Shown: piece by piece, positions 7,388 to 16,507 of the stretch
Position numbering within the stretch: position 1 is the stretch's first letter
Layout: each line of letters opens with the position of its first letter
From: Pedobacter cryoconitis
GTDB taxonomy: Bacteria > Bacteroidota > Bacteroidia > Sphingobacteriales > Sphingobacteriaceae
DNA length: 64,000 nucleotides
Assembly (NCBI RefSeq): GCF_014207135.1
Contig: NZ_JACHCC010000004.1
Location: 62,001-126,000, forward strand
Direction: 5' to 3'
The notes under the pieces: model-generated
What the model was told of the DNA's origin: nothing
Database searches by the model: none
Seen by the model: the letters and a program-made list of their open reading frames with translations, nothing else
Position numbers and translations under genes: made by a program

Positions 7388-8542
7388 ATGAAAAGAATTT
7401 TACTTCCCTTATTTATCGCATTGGCCACAGTAGTTTCTGCTCAGGATCTTCCGGCGGCCAGAAAGACACTCGACACATTGACTTCGGCAACCCTCTGGGG
7501 AAGAGGCTATACAAAGAATGGAATGGCCAGGGCAGCAACCTATCTTTGCAATGAATTTAAAGCTGCCGGTCTCCAGCCTATGAAAGGCACTGATTTCAGG
7601 CAAAATTTTTCTTATCCGGCAAATATCTTTCCTGGCAAAATGGAGGTGACGATTAATGGGAAGAAGCTCATTCCCGGACAAGACTTTATCATTGAGCCAT
7701 CGAGCAGAAGCCTGCGGAATCACCTGAAACTGGAACAAAAAGACAGCATCACATTTCTGAACCCTTCGGAAAGGCTGTTTGTTGTATTACAAAATAAACT
7801 GACCTGGAGTGTCGCGCCCGCAGTTGGAGATTATACAGCAGTTCTGGTCAGTAAGAATTCGCTGAAAAGCACCCCTGAGACAATTGACGTTGATATTGAA
7901 CAGCAGTTGATCCCCGAATTTCAGGCCAGTAATATCTGTGGCCTGGTTAAAGGGACAAAATACCCCGATTCAATCCTGATGATCACTGCACACTATGATC
8001 ATCTGGGTGGTATGGGTGAGCAAACTTATTTTCCCGGAGCAAATGATAATGCCAGTGGGACAGCCCTTTTATTAAGCCTTGCCAGATATTACGCCGCAAA
8101 TCCAGCACCTTACAGCATCGCATTTGTCTGTTTTGCCGGAGAAGAAGCCGGACTGAAAGGTTCTTCTTATTTCACAAAAACCCCATTGATTCCATTAAAC
8201 GAGATCAGGTTCCTCATCAATATGGATATGGTTGGTACTGGTGAAAAAGGAATTACTGTAGTCAATGCCACCTTACATCCGAAAGAATTTGCCCTGCTCA
8301 ACCAGATTAATGATCAGCATCAATATCTGTCTAAAATTAATCCGAGAGGTAAGGCCGCTAACAGTGACCATTATTATTTCACCGAAAACGGGGTCCCTGC
8401 TTTCTTCATTTATACCCAGGGTGGCATCAGTGCCTATCACGATATTTACGACCGTGCCTCAACTCTGCCCCTCACTAAATTTGCCGATCTGTTCCACCTG
8501 CTCATCGATTTCAACAATGCATTAATGAAACCCTCTTCCTAG
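7388..8542 (+). CDS. Exported M28-family zinc aminopeptidase
   Basis: A 384-residue secreted or periplasmic peptidase with a signal peptide (MKRILLPLFIALATVVSA, cut near residue 18). The five metal-binding positions of family M28 are all visible: His202 in AHYDHLGG, Asp220 in GANDNASG, Glu252/Glu253 in FAGEEAGL, Asp280 in NMDMVG and His328 in NSDHYYF. The domain fills residues 180-380, and the N-terminal 180 residues probably hold the usual inserted or PA-like part. It likely releases amino acids from imported peptides. It is a monocistronic gene divergent from the arginine operon. Confidence 0.92.
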   Translation: MKRILLPLFIALATVVSAQDLPAARKTLDTLTSATLWGRGYTKNGMARAATYLCNEFKAAGLQPMKGTDFRQNFSYPANIFPGKMEVTINGKKLIPGQDFIIEPSSRSLRNHLKLEQKDSITFLNPSERLFVVLQNKLTWSVAPAVGDYTAVLVSKNSLKSTPETIDVDIEQQLIPEFQASNICGLVKGTKYPDSILMITAHYDHLGGMGEQTYFPGANDNASGTALLLSLARYYAANPAPYSIAFVCFAGEEAGLKGSSYFTKTPLIPLNEIRFLINMDMVGTGEKGITVVNATLHPKEFALLNQINDQHQYLSKINPRGKAANSDHYYFTENGVPAFFIYTQGGISAYHDIYDRASTLPLTKFADLFHLLIDFNNALMKPSS

Positions 8543-8627
8543 CTGCCTTCATCTATTTTCTGTCATATACTTTTTTGCCGCGAACAAATCCGTACATCCA
8601 TCGTTTATTTGTATAAAACAATTCTCT

Positions 8628-9707
8628 ATGTCAATTCTATTATCTCCGTTAACGATAAAAAACGTCAGTCTGAAAAACAGAATTGTCGTTTCTCCGATGT
8701 GCCAGTATTCAGCTCAGGACGGGTACGCTAATGACTGGCACTTAGTTCATTTAGGTAGTCGTGCTGTCGGTGGATCTGCACTGATTATTCAGGAGGCTAC
8801 TTCAGTTTCTCCCGAGGGAAGGATTTCGGCCGGAGACCTGGGCATCTGGTCTGATGATCATATTCCATTTCTTAAACGGATGACTGATTTTATCCATCAG
8901 CATGGTTCGGTCGCGGGTATTCAGCTGGCTCATGCCGGTAGAAAATCCAGCTTCGATGTACCCTGGAACGGCGGAAAGCAGGTCACAGTAGAACAGGGAG
9001 GCTGGGCAACCGTTGCTCCAAGTGCTATTCCTTTTCATGATCATGATATTCCACCGGTAGCTTTAGACCTCATCGGGATTAAAAAGATAAAAGCTGATTT
9101 TAAAGCTGCAACACTAAGAAGTATCGCCGCAGGATATAAACTGATTGAAATCCATGCCGCACATGGCTATCTTTTCCATCAGTTCTTTTCTCCGCTCAGC
9201 AACCAGCGTACAGATCAGTACGGTGGAAGTTTTGAGAACAGGATCCGTCTCTTACTCGAAGTTGTTGACCAGACCCGCGAACTATGGACGACCGAAAAAC
9301 CACTCTTTGTCCGTATTTCAGCAACAGACTGGGCAGAAGGCGGCTGGTCACCAGAAGATTCCATCAGACTGGCTGCGATCCTTAAGAAAAAAGATGTAGA
9401 TCTGATTGACTGTTCTTCGGGTGGTAATGTACATTATCAGGAAATTCCTCTTTCCCCGGGTTATCAAGTACAATTTTCGGCGGCGATCCGTAAAGAAACC
9501 GGCATCTTAACCGGTGCTGTCGGACTCATTACCGAGGCAGTACAAGCTGAAAAGATTCTTCAGGCAGGAGATGCCGACCTGATTATTCTGGCCAGAGAAT
9601 TATTGAGGGATCCTTATTTCCCTCTGCGTGCCGCATTTGAACTGGATGACGACATCAACTGGCCGGATCAGTATGTAAGAGCTAAACCAAGGAAAAAGAT
9701 TATTTGA
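8628..9707 (+). CDS. NADH:flavin oxidoreductase, old yellow enzyme family (YqjM/NamA-like)
   Basis: FMN-dependent ene-reductase of 359 residues, a TIM barrel that reduces alpha,beta-unsaturated carbonyls with NAD(P)H. Residues 21-28 (VSPMCQYS) contain Cys25, the redox-tuning cysteine of the thermophilic-like YqjM subclass. The substrate-binding His pair lies in EIHAAHGYL, followed by HQFFSPLSNQRTDQYGGS, the classic family block. The C-terminal GNVHYQEIPLSPGYQV and ARELLRDPYFP regions fit the phosphate-binding end of the barrel. Probably cytoplasmic and involved in detoxifying electrophiles. Confidence 0.94.
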   Translation: MSILLSPLTIKNVSLKNRIVVSPMCQYSAQDGYANDWHLVHLGSRAVGGSALIIQEATSVSPEGRISAGDLGIWSDDHIPFLKRMTDFIHQHGSVAGIQLAHAGRKSSFDVPWNGGKQVTVEQGGWATVAPSAIPFHDHDIPPVALDLIGIKKIKADFKAATLRSIAAGYKLIEIHAAHGYLFHQFFSPLSNQRTDQYGGSFENRIRLLLEVVDQTRELWTTEKPLFVRISATDWAEGGWSPEDSIRLAAILKKKDVDLIDCSSGGNVHYQEIPLSPGYQVQFSAAIRKETGILTGAVGLITEAVQAEKILQAGDADLIILARELLRDPYFPLRAAFELDDDINWPDQYVRAKPRKKII

Positions 9708-9771
9708 TGAATTTTAAACATTCTGTTAAACCAATTTGTCTTATTTTCGTTCTTTAATAAAAACTACAACT

Positions 9772-10077
9772 ATGTTCGAGAAATTAATGGCTGCTCAGCA
9801 AAAGGCTGACGAGATAAAAAAACGTTTAGATACTGTTTCTGTTTTTGCAGAAGTTGAAAGCGGTGCGATCAAGATAACTTCAACCGCAAATAAAACTATT
9901 ACAGCTATCGATATCAATGAAGATTTCTTCAAACAAGCTGACAGAGAAGAACTGGAAGAGTTGCTTTTAACAGCGATCAATAAAGTATTACAACAGGCTG
10001 AGGTGGTAAACACCAATGAAATGCAGGCTGCCACGCAGGATATGCTTGGTGGTTTAGGCGGCATGTTCGGCCAATAA
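9772..10077 (+). CDS. YbaB/EbfC family nucleoid-associated protein
   Basis: A 101-residue DNA-binding protein of the YbaB family. The start is taken at ATG 9772 (MFEKLMAAQQKADEIKKRLD), since the upstream extension begins with TTG and codes for residues unlike the family. The central segment VFAEVESGAIKITSTANKTI and the acidic helix REELEELLLTAINKVLQQAE are typical, as is the glycine-rich tail GGLGGMFG. In many bacteria it pairs with dnaX/recR; here it is followed after 18 bp by the UPF0173 hydrolase, probably in one transcript. Confidence 0.92.
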   Translation: MFEKLMAAQQKADEIKKRLDTVSVFAEVESGAIKITSTANKTITAIDINEDFFKQADREELEELLLTAINKVLQQAEVVNTNEMQAATQDMLGGLGGMFGQ

Positions 10078-10095
10078 ATCTTAATTCATAAAAAA

Positions 10096-10773
10096 ATGAA
10101 ATTTACATATTACGGGCAGTCTTGTTTTCTTTTGGAAGCAGACGGAAAAAAGTTTCTTTTTGATCCATTCATTACACCAAACCCACAGGCTAAGGCTATC
10201 GATACCTCTAAAATCGAGGCAGATTATATCCTGGTAAGTCATGGTCATGGTGATCACGTGGCTGATCTTGCCCTTTTAGGGAAACAAACAGGTGCATTGA
10301 TCATTGCTATGCCTGAAGTTGCCGCATGGGCAGAAAAACAGGGACTAACGAACATACACCAGATGAATTACGGAATTAAGAAATTCGGATTCGGCAGATT
10401 GCGTATGGTTTGGGCTACACATTCCAGCTCCATGCCTGATGGAAGTTATGGTGGTAACCCTGCGGGTTTTGTACTGGAAACCGGTGGTAAAACAATCTAT
10501 TTCGCGGGTGATACTTCATTGAACCTGGATATGAAGATCCTGGCAGATTTATATACCCTGGATTATGCGATCCTACCTATTGGTGGCAATTACACGATGG
10601 ATGTTAACGATGCGCTGATAGCGACTGGTTACATTGACTGTGATAAAGTAATCGGGGTACACTACAATACATTCCCTGCTATTGAAATAGATACCGAAGC
10701 TGCACTGGCTAAGTTCGAAAGAGAAGGAAAGACATTATTACTTCCTGCTATCGGAGAAACAATAGACTTATAA
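10096..10773 (+). CDS. UPF0173 metal-dependent hydrolase (metallo-beta-lactamase fold)
   Basis: A 225-residue metallo-beta-lactamase fold protein. The metal motif HGHGDH is at residues 49-54 (His49, His51, Asp53, His54); further ligands are the His in WATHSSSMPDG, the Asp in YFAGDTSLN and the His in VIGVHYNTFP. This matches the UPF0173 (UlaG-like) group, whose substrate is not established. It follows ybaB by 18 bp and converges on polA, with a shared hairpin terminator between them. Confidence 0.93.
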   Translation: MKFTYYGQSCFLLEADGKKFLFDPFITPNPQAKAIDTSKIEADYILVSHGHGDHVADLALLGKQTGALIIAMPEVAAWAEKQGLTNIHQMNYGIKKFGFGRLRMVWATHSSSMPDGSYGGNPAGFVLETGGKTIYFAGDTSLNLDMKILADLYTLDYAILPIGGNYTMDVNDALIATGYIDCDKVIGVHYNTFPAIEIDTEAALAKFEREGKTLLLPAIGETIDL

Positions 10774-10782
10774 AAACAAAAA

Positions 10783-10822
10783 GCCTTCCTGATTACTGAC
10801 AAATTCAGATAACCAGGAAGGC
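10783..10822. terminator. Bidirectional terminator between UPF0173 gene and polA
   Basis: GCCTTCCTG (10783-10791) pairs perfectly with CAGGAAGGC (10814-10822). A T-rich run follows on the plus strand and an A-run precedes, so it can end both converging transcripts. Confidence 0.85.
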
Positions 10823-10843
10823 CTTTGTTTAAATCACAAAACC

Positions 10844-13657
10844 TTAGTGTGCCTCTAACCAGGTATTACCCTCTCCTATCTCAATCTCGATTGGCACAAC
10901 AGTCTGAATAGCTGTTTTCATCCGGTGAGTAATGATTTTTTTCATGGCTTCGACTTCCGTTTTCAGAACGTCGAACACCAACTCATCATGTACCTGCATA
11001 GTCATCTTTGACTGTAATTTCTGGTCCTTGATATCCTGATGGATATGGATCATCGCTATTTTAATCATATCTGCCGCAGAACCCTGTATAGGTGCATTAA
11101 TTGCATTTCGTTCTGCAAAACCACGCACAGTCTGGTTAGCAGAGTTAATATCTCTCAGATATCTTCTTCTGCCCATCATCGTCTGCACAAAACCATTTTC
11201 ACGGGCAAAATTCATCGTATCGGTCATATATCTCTTAATCCCGGGGTACTGTGCGAAATACTGTTCGATCATCTCGGCCGCTTCTTTTCTTGGAATACCT
11301 AAGTTCTGAGATAAACCAAAAGCAGACTGTCCGTAAATAATTCCAAAATTCACTGCTTTGGCATTACGGCGCTGTGTTGAACTCACTTCTTCAATAGCAA
11401 CTCCATATACTTTGGCTGCAGTAGCCGTATGAATATCAATTCCCTTATTGAAAGCCTCAAGCATATTCTCCTCTTTACTGATGTCAGCGATTATCCTGAG
11501 CTCTATCTGCGAATAATCCGCCGAAAGCAATACATGATCCGCATCTCTTGCAATAAACGCTTTACGGACTTCCCTGCCACGTTCTGTACGGATCGGGATA
11601 TTCTGCAGGTTCGGATTATTTGAGCTTAACCTTCCTGTAGCAGCTACAGCCTGGTTATAACTCGTATGTACACGTCCAGTTTTAGGATTAACCAGCAATG
11701 GAAGTGCATCTACATAAGTAGATTTCAATTTCTGCAGCTGGCGGAAATCAAGAATATCTTTTACGATATCACTCTTATGGGCCAGGGCCAATAATACATC
11801 TTCACCAGTCTGATACTGACCTGTTTTAGTTTTTTTAGCTTTAGGGTCAAGCTGTAGTTTATCGAAAAGAACTTCTCCCAGTTGTTTTGGAGAAGCCAGG
11901 TTGAATACTACACCTGCTTTGTCATAAACACTTTGTTCAAATCTTCTGATATCAGTTTCCAGCTCTTTAGAATAACTGATCAGGGTATCCATATCAATTC
12001 TGACCCCTTCTTTTTCCATATCCGCCAGTACATAAACCAGTGGATTTTCAATATTGGTGATCAGTTCCTCTGCATTCAGGTCTTTCAGTATTGGCCTGAA
12101 TATATTCGCAAGCTGTAAGGTTACGTCAGCGTCTTCAGCAGCATAATCTACCACAGTTTCTACAGGTACATCTCTCATATTCCCCTGATTTTTCCCTTTA
12201 GGGCCAATTAAGGTTGTAATAGAGATAGGCGTATAACCCAAATAGTTCTCTGAAAGCACATCCATATTATGCCGTGTATCAGGATCAATCAGATAATGCG
12301 CCAGCATAGTATCAAAGAGTATCCCCTGCATGTTAATCCCGTACCATTTCAGTACTAAAATATCATATTTAATATTCTGACCGGTCTTGCCGATTTTCCC
12401 ATTTTCCAGTACTGGTCTGAATTCATCCACGATCTGCTGAGCCTGCACAGCATCTGCCGGAACCGGAACATACCATGCCTTTCCGGGTTCGATACAAAAA
12501 GAAAGACCAACCAGTTCTGCCTGGTTAGCATCTATACCTGTTGTTTCTGTATCAACGGTTATATTTTCCTGCTGAAGCAGCAGCTCAATTAATTCATTAC
12601 GTTTTTCGGCAGTATCCACCAACAGATATTCTGGTTTGGTATCCGCAATAGTTTTTCCTACCGGAGGTTGTTCAAATAAATTGGGGAGCTGCTCAAAAGT
12701 TTTGGTTTTACTTTCAGGCTGATCCACTGTATTGCCGAACAGATCAGTCTGCTGTGAAACATTTGCTTTTGCATCACTCACACTGAATCCATCCCCAAAT
12801 ACTCTTTTACCTAAAGTCCTGAATTCGAGTTCCGCAAAAAGAGGCTCCAGCAATTCTCTGCTAGGCTCTTCTAAAAGTAATGACTGTTCATCAAATTCAA
12901 CCGGCACATTCAGAATAATCGTGGCCAGCTTTTTAGAAATCATTCCCTGGTCAGCAAAGGCAATCACGTTTTCACGTTGTTTCCCTTTAAGCTGATCAGC
13001 ATTCGCAATGATATTCTCCATTGAGCCATATTGCTTGATTAACGCTTTTGCTGTTTTCTCTCCGATGCCCGGGATACCAGGAATATTATCAACTGCATCT
13101 CCCCATAAACCAAGGATATCAATGACCTGTTCTACATTTTCGATCTCCCATTTAGCCAGAACTTCCGGAACACCCATAATCTCCATCTCATTCCCCATTC
13201 TGGCCGGTTTATAGATAAAGATATTCTCTGAAACCAATTGTGCGAAGTCTTTATCAGGAGTCATACAGAATACGGTAAACCCCGCTTTCTCCCCTTCTTT
13301 TGCCAGGGTTCCGATAATATCATCCGCCTCAAAACCATCTTTGGTAATAACCGGGATATTAAACCCTTCAATCAGTTTAAATATATAGGGCAAAGCCGCA
13401 GACAGATCTTCAGGCATACTCTCCCGGTGTGCTTTATAGGCTACGAAATCTGTATGTCTTTCTGTTGGGGCTTCAGTATCAAAAACTACTGCGATATGGC
13501 TTGGTTTTTCCTTCTTAAGGACTTCCATTAAGGTATTGGCGAAACCCATAACTGCAGAAGTATTAATACCAGTAGAAGTAAACCTGGGGTTTTTACTTAA
13601 TGCAAAATGCGCTCTGTAAATCAGCGCCATACCGTCAAGCAGGAAAAGTTTTTTCAT
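10844..13657 (-). CDS. polA: DNA polymerase I
   Basis: A 937-residue repair and Okazaki-fragment polymerase with all three domains. The 5' nuclease spans about 1-290. The 3'-5' exonuclease spans about 345-525 and looks active: Asp369 and Glu371 in VDTETTG, Asp449 and the DYAAEDAD block near 504-511. The polymerase spans about 560-937 with motif A DYSQIELR (Asp714), motif B RRNAKAVNFGIIYG (763-776) and motif C VHDEL (Asp891, Glu892). The linker between the 5' nuclease and exonuclease (about 295-345) carries QTDLF (303-307) and QLPNLF (323-328), which resemble beta-clamp binding motifs. A minus-strand TAACTTTG box lies 62 bp upstream. Confidence 0.98.
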   Translation of the reverse strand: MKKLFLLDGMALIYRAHFALSKNPRFTSTGINTSAVMGFANTLMEVLKKEKPSHIAVVFDTEAPTERHTDFVAYKAHRESMPEDLSAALPYIFKLIEGFNIPVITKDGFEADDIIGTLAKEGEKAGFTVFCMTPDKDFAQLVSENIFIYKPARMGNEMEIMGVPEVLAKWEIENVEQVIDILGLWGDAVDNIPGIPGIGEKTAKALIKQYGSMENIIANADQLKGKQRENVIAFADQGMISKKLATIILNVPVEFDEQSLLLEEPSRELLEPLFAELEFRTLGKRVFGDGFSVSDAKANVSQQTDLFGNTVDQPESKTKTFEQLPNLFEQPPVGKTIADTKPEYLLVDTAEKRNELIELLLQQENITVDTETTGIDANQAELVGLSFCIEPGKAWYVPVPADAVQAQQIVDEFRPVLENGKIGKTGQNIKYDILVLKWYGINMQGILFDTMLAHYLIDPDTRHNMDVLSENYLGYTPISITTLIGPKGKNQGNMRDVPVETVVDYAAEDADVTLQLANIFRPILKDLNAEELITNIENPLVYVLADMEKEGVRIDMDTLISYSKELETDIRRFEQSVYDKAGVVFNLASPKQLGEVLFDKLQLDPKAKKTKTGQYQTGEDVLLALAHKSDIVKDILDFRQLQKLKSTYVDALPLLVNPKTGRVHTSYNQAVAATGRLSSNNPNLQNIPIRTERGREVRKAFIARDADHVLLSADYSQIELRIIADISKEENMLEAFNKGIDIHTATAAKVYGVAIEEVSSTQRRNAKAVNFGIIYGQSAFGLSQNLGIPRKEAAEMIEQYFAQYPGIKRYMTDTMNFARENGFVQTMMGRRRYLRDINSANQTVRGFAERNAINAPIQGSAADMIKIAMIHIHQDIKDQKLQSKMTMQVHDELVFDVLKTEVEAMKKIITHRMKTAIQTVVPIEIEIGEGNTWLEAH

Positions 13658-13718
13658 TATATAACTGTTTATATTTTATCAGTATTGCCAGCCGCTGATG
13701 ACCAGCAGCATATTCGTT

Positions 13719-13726
13719 CAAAGTTA
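13719..13726 (-). promoter_or_regulatory. TAnnTTTG -7 box upstream of polA
   Basis: TAACTTTG on the minus strand, 61 bp before the polA ATG, matches the Bacteroidota -7 consensus. Confidence 0.4.
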
Positions 13727-13763
13727 ACATCTGTAGCTGAGCTAACCTAATCAGCTGAAATTT

Positions 13764-14459
13764 TTAAGGCTTATAAAGGAACAAAAGCATGGGCCCCAGA
13801 TTATACAGGGCATGAAGGGCATAGGAGTATTTAAGACCATAGTTCATTCTGGTATAACCTAAAATCAGGCCTACTCCCAGCTGGGGCAGGGTATATAATA
13901 ATCCTAAGGATAACATCCCTGTTCCATTTTCGAAATTACTCAGGTGAACCAATGCAAAACAGATGGCTGTCAGATGAAAATGCCACGGAAAAATACGCTC
14001 CCAGAACTGGAATTTAACCGTCACACTTCCGGCTAATCTGTAGCGGTATATCAGGTAGAGAAGAACAAAGACAAAAGGACTGATCATAAAAGCCCAGTTT
14101 GTTTGAAGAATAGTCGTCAGAATTGCACCGCAGATAAAAGCAACGAATGCAATACTTGCTGATAAACGTCTCAACTGTGCCCTGAAAACAAGTTCTTCAA
14201 CCAGAGGGCCTATAAATACTGCAAAAATAAAAAGTACAGGTCTGGACATCGAAGTTCTCGATATAGAGGACTGCCCCGGATCCGGAATTAACTTCAGGCC
14301 GATCAGTCCACCCAGGATTAATCCGCCTGTTATACCTACTACCAGACAGATCAGTCCCAGCCGGAATACCAGCAGGAACGGATGTTCTACCTTCTCAGGT
14401 ATCCTGGTCAAATAGGGATTCTTCAGATAAGCTATCAGCTCAAAATTCAGATTGGACAT
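13764..14459 (-). CDS. CPBP family intramembrane glutamic endopeptidase
   Basis: A 231-residue multi-pass membrane protein of the Abi/Rce1-like family. Motif 1 is EELVFRAQLRR near residues 87-97 (the EExxxR glutamates and arginine), motif 2 is FALVHLSNF (FxxxH), and motif 3 is HALYNLG near the C-terminus. All catalytic positions are therefore kept. About six to eight hydrophobic segments surround them. It overlaps tag by one base (TAATG), so it is the last gene of the trmB-to-tag operon. The substrate is unknown. Confidence 0.9.
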   Translation of the reverse strand: MSNLNFELIAYLKNPYLTRIPEKVEHPFLLVFRLGLICLVVGITGGLILGGLIGLKLIPDPGQSSISRTSMSRPVLFIFAVFIGPLVEELVFRAQLRRLSASIAFVAFICGAILTTILQTNWAFMISPFVFVLLYLIYRYRLAGSVTVKFQFWERIFPWHFHLTAICFALVHLSNFENGTGMLSLGLLYTLPQLGVGLILGYTRMNYGLKYSYALHALYNLGPMLLFLYKP

Positions 14460-15022
14460 TACCTCGCTATACAGCCTTCAATATGATCATTTACCATACC
14501 TGTTGCCTGCATATGTGCATAACAGATTGTTGTTCCAAAGAACTTGAACCCTCGTTTTTTCATGTCCTTACTGATTGCATCGGATATTTCAGTACGCGCA
14601 GGCACTTCACCCAATCCCTTAAAATGGTTAACAATTGGTTGCCCGCCAGGTAAAAATCCCCATACATAATTTGAAAAAGAGCCAAATTCTTTTTGCACAG
14701 CAATGAAAAGCCTGGCATTACTGATTGCTGCATTCACCTTCAGTTTGTTCCTGATAATGCCTGGGTCATTCATTAAACGTTCTGCATCAGCCTCTGTAAA
14801 CGCCGCAACGCGTTGTACATCGAAATCAGCAAATGCCTTCCGGTATCCCTCCCGCCTGCGCAGAATTGTGATCCAGCTCAAACCAGCCTGCGCTCCTTCC
14901 AGGATCAGGAATTCAAATAAAGTCTGATCATCATAAACGGGTTTGCCCCACTCTTCATCATGATATTTCGTATATAGCGGGTCGGTGCCACACCAGCCAC
15001 ACCTGTTGAGTTCTGCTGCCAT
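14459..15022 (-). CDS. tag: DNA-3-methyladenine glycosylase I
   Basis: Excises 3-methyladenine from alkylated DNA. The 187-residue protein shows the family start RCGWCGTDPLYTKYHDEEWG, with the zinc ligands Cys and His of that block and the C-terminal pair in NDHIEGC, so the HhH-fold zinc site is complete. LEGAQAGLSWITILRRR and MNDPGIIRNKLKVNA are the other family signatures. It is in a tight operon with an AhpD-like protein (5 bp upstream) and CPBP (1-base overlap). The operon also holds an alkyltransferase-like protein, which suggests a joint response to alkylation damage. Confidence 0.96.
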   Translation of the reverse strand: MAAELNRCGWCGTDPLYTKYHDEEWGKPVYDDQTLFEFLILEGAQAGLSWITILRRREGYRKAFADFDVQRVAAFTEADAERLMNDPGIIRNKLKVNAAISNARLFIAVQKEFGSFSNYVWGFLPGGQPIVNHFKGLGEVPARTEISDAISKDMKKRGFKFFGTTICYAHMQATGMVNDHIEGCIAR

Positions 15023-15027
15023 ATGAA

Positions 15028-15369
15028 TTACATACTTAATTCATCCCAGTATTCTACAGCGCGACGATAATGCGGAATTACAATCGAACCACCAACCAGG
15101 TTTGCAATCATAAATACCTCATTAATTTCGGCATCAGTCACTCCTTCGTCAAAGCATTTTTCCAGGTGATATTTAATACAATCATCACAACGTAAAACCA
15201 TCGATGCAACTAGCCCCATCATCTCTTTGCTTTTTACATCGAGGGCACCTGCTGCATAAGTTGTGGTGTCCAGTGCAAAAAAACGTTTGATATTGGTATT
15301 GGCAGTTTCCATTATCCTGTCATTCATTTTTGAACGATAGTCATTAAATTCTTCTACTAGTTTGCCCAT
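15028..15369 (-). CDS. Carboxymuconolactone decarboxylase/AhpD-like protein
   Basis: A 113-residue all-helical protein of the CMD/AhpD family. The motif RCDDCIKYHLEKC contains the redox CxxC followed by His five residues on, as in alkylhydroperoxidase AhpD, so a peroxidase or thiol-relay role is likely. GGSIVIPHYRRAVEY closes the family pattern. It lies 18 bp after the alkyltransferase-like gene and 5 bp before tag. Confidence 0.9.
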   Translation of the reverse strand: MGKLVEEFNDYRSKMNDRIMETANTNIKRFFALDTTTYAAGALDVKSKEMMGLVASMVLRCDDCIKYHLEKCFDEGVTDAEINEVFMIANLVGGSIVIPHYRRAVEYWDELSM

Positions 15370-15387
15370 ATTATAATAAATAGCTGT

Positions 15388-15717
15388 TTACAGTTCTTCT
15401 GCCGGATTCCAGAAAAGGGTTTTAAAGTTTTGTACTTTATCCTGCTCAATGACTACTCCTTCATTTTCCAGTAATTCCTGCATCAGCTCCGGGGTAGCAA
15501 AATGAAATTTGCCAGTGAGTAACCCTTTATGGTTTACTACCCTGTGAGCCGGTATCGGAGGAGACATTCCATGTGCATTGTTCATTGCATAACCAACCAG
15601 GCGGGATGATTTCCCAGCCCCAAGACTTTTGGCAATTGCGCCATAAGAAGTAACCCTACCTTTCGGGATTAACTTCACTATTTCGTAAACCTGCTCATAA
15701 AATGATTGCTGCTCCAT
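15388..15717 (-). CDS. Alkyltransferase-like protein (ATL), MGMT domain with Ala in place of the acceptor Cys
   Basis: A 109-residue protein equal to the C-terminal DNA-binding domain of O6-alkylguanine-DNA alkyltransferases. PKGRVTSYGAIAKSLG and SSRLVGYAMNN are the DNA-recognition helix and arginine-finger regions. The active-site PCHRV of true transferases is PAHRV here (Ala57), so it cannot accept an alkyl group. Such ATL proteins are known to flag O6-alkylguanine for nucleotide excision repair. It overlaps trmB by one base (TAATG) and shares an operon with tag. Confidence 0.93.
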   Translation of the reverse strand: MEQQSFYEQVYEIVKLIPKGRVTSYGAIAKSLGAGKSSRLVGYAMNNAHGMSPPIPAHRVVNHKGLLTGKFHFATPELMQELLENEGVVIEQDKVQNFKTLFWNPAEEL

Positions 15718-16367
15718 TAGTCAAGCGAAAATTGTATGTAATTTATATTTTTATCCTGTTTCAGGTAAATTCTTTCGTAATGTGTTTTGATCTTCAACAC
15801 TTCATCATAGAACTCAGAAGTATATAAATGATCCGTTTTTTTATAACATGGTAAATTCAGTTCTTCTACTTTTTCTACTGTATAAGCGTATAAACCATCA
15901 TTATCTGTTTTCAGGTTAATTTTACCGCCTGGTTTTAAAAACCCTTTGTATTTATTCAGGAACCCAGGGAAGGTCAATCGTTTTTTTTCCCTGCTGTCCT
16001 GTGGTTGAGGATCTGGAAAAGTGATCCAGATTTCATCTACTTCGTTCTCGCCAAAATATGCTGCGATGTCTTCAATCTGTATTCTCAGAAAAGCCAGGTT
16101 ACTGATGTTTTCATCTACCCCTGTTCTTGCTCCCCGCCAGATACGGTTACCTTTCAAATCTATACCTATAAAATTCTTTTCGGGGAAAAACTTAGCCATA
16201 TTGACTGAGTATTCTCCTTTACCACAAGCCAGCTCCAATACAACCGGATTGTTATTTTTAAAATGTTCACTGGCCCATTTGCCTTGAAGTGCCATTCCCT
16301 CTTCCATCTGATAGACATTAGGAAAGGTATCAATTTCAGCAAATTTTCTTAACTTATCTTTACCCAC
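15717..16367 (-). CDS. trmB: tRNA (guanine-N7-)-methyltransferase
   Basis: SAM-dependent enzyme making m7G46 in tRNA. The 216-residue protein has the SAM-binding strand VLELACGKGEYSVNMA near residues 42-57, FIGIDLKGNRIWRGA, and the signature ITFPDPQPQDSREKKRLTFP that includes the catalytic Asp. It is the first gene of a five-gene minus-strand operon (trmB, ATL, AhpD-like, tag, CPBP) with overlaps or very short gaps, and a TATTTTTG box lies 17 bp upstream. Confidence 0.96.
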   Translation of the reverse strand: MGKDKLRKFAEIDTFPNVYQMEEGMALQGKWASEHFKNNNPVVLELACGKGEYSVNMAKFFPEKNFIGIDLKGNRIWRGARTGVDENISNLAFLRIQIEDIAAYFGENEVDEIWITFPDPQPQDSREKKRLTFPGFLNKYKGFLKPGGKINLKTDNDGLYAYTVEKVEELNLPCYKKTDHLYTSEFYDEVLKIKTHYERIYLKQDKNINYIQFSLD

Positions 16368-16384
16368 TATTATTATTTTTTATG

Positions 16385-16392
16385 CAAAAATA
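16385..16392 (-). promoter_or_regulatory. TAnnTTTG -7 box for the trmB operon
   Basis: TATTTTTG on the minus strand, 17 bp before the trmB ATG. It matches the Bacteroidota -7 consensus and implies a very short leader. Confidence 0.6.
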
Positions 16393-16476
16393 CAATTTAA
16401 TCTTCTCAGAGCCTGTAAACAATTTTATCAGATGAATTTTAAACAGGCTCTCATAGGCATGCCCGTTTCTAATTCG

Positions 16477-16484
16477 TATTTTTG
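16477..16484 (+). promoter_or_regulatory. TAnnTTTG -7 box for the GDP-fucose synthase gene
   Basis: TATTTTTG lies 23 bp before the TTG start at 16508 and back to back with the trmB promoter. No clear TTG -33 element was found. Confidence 0.55.
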
Positions 16485-16507
16485 TATAAAATATACATCT
16501 GAACAAA

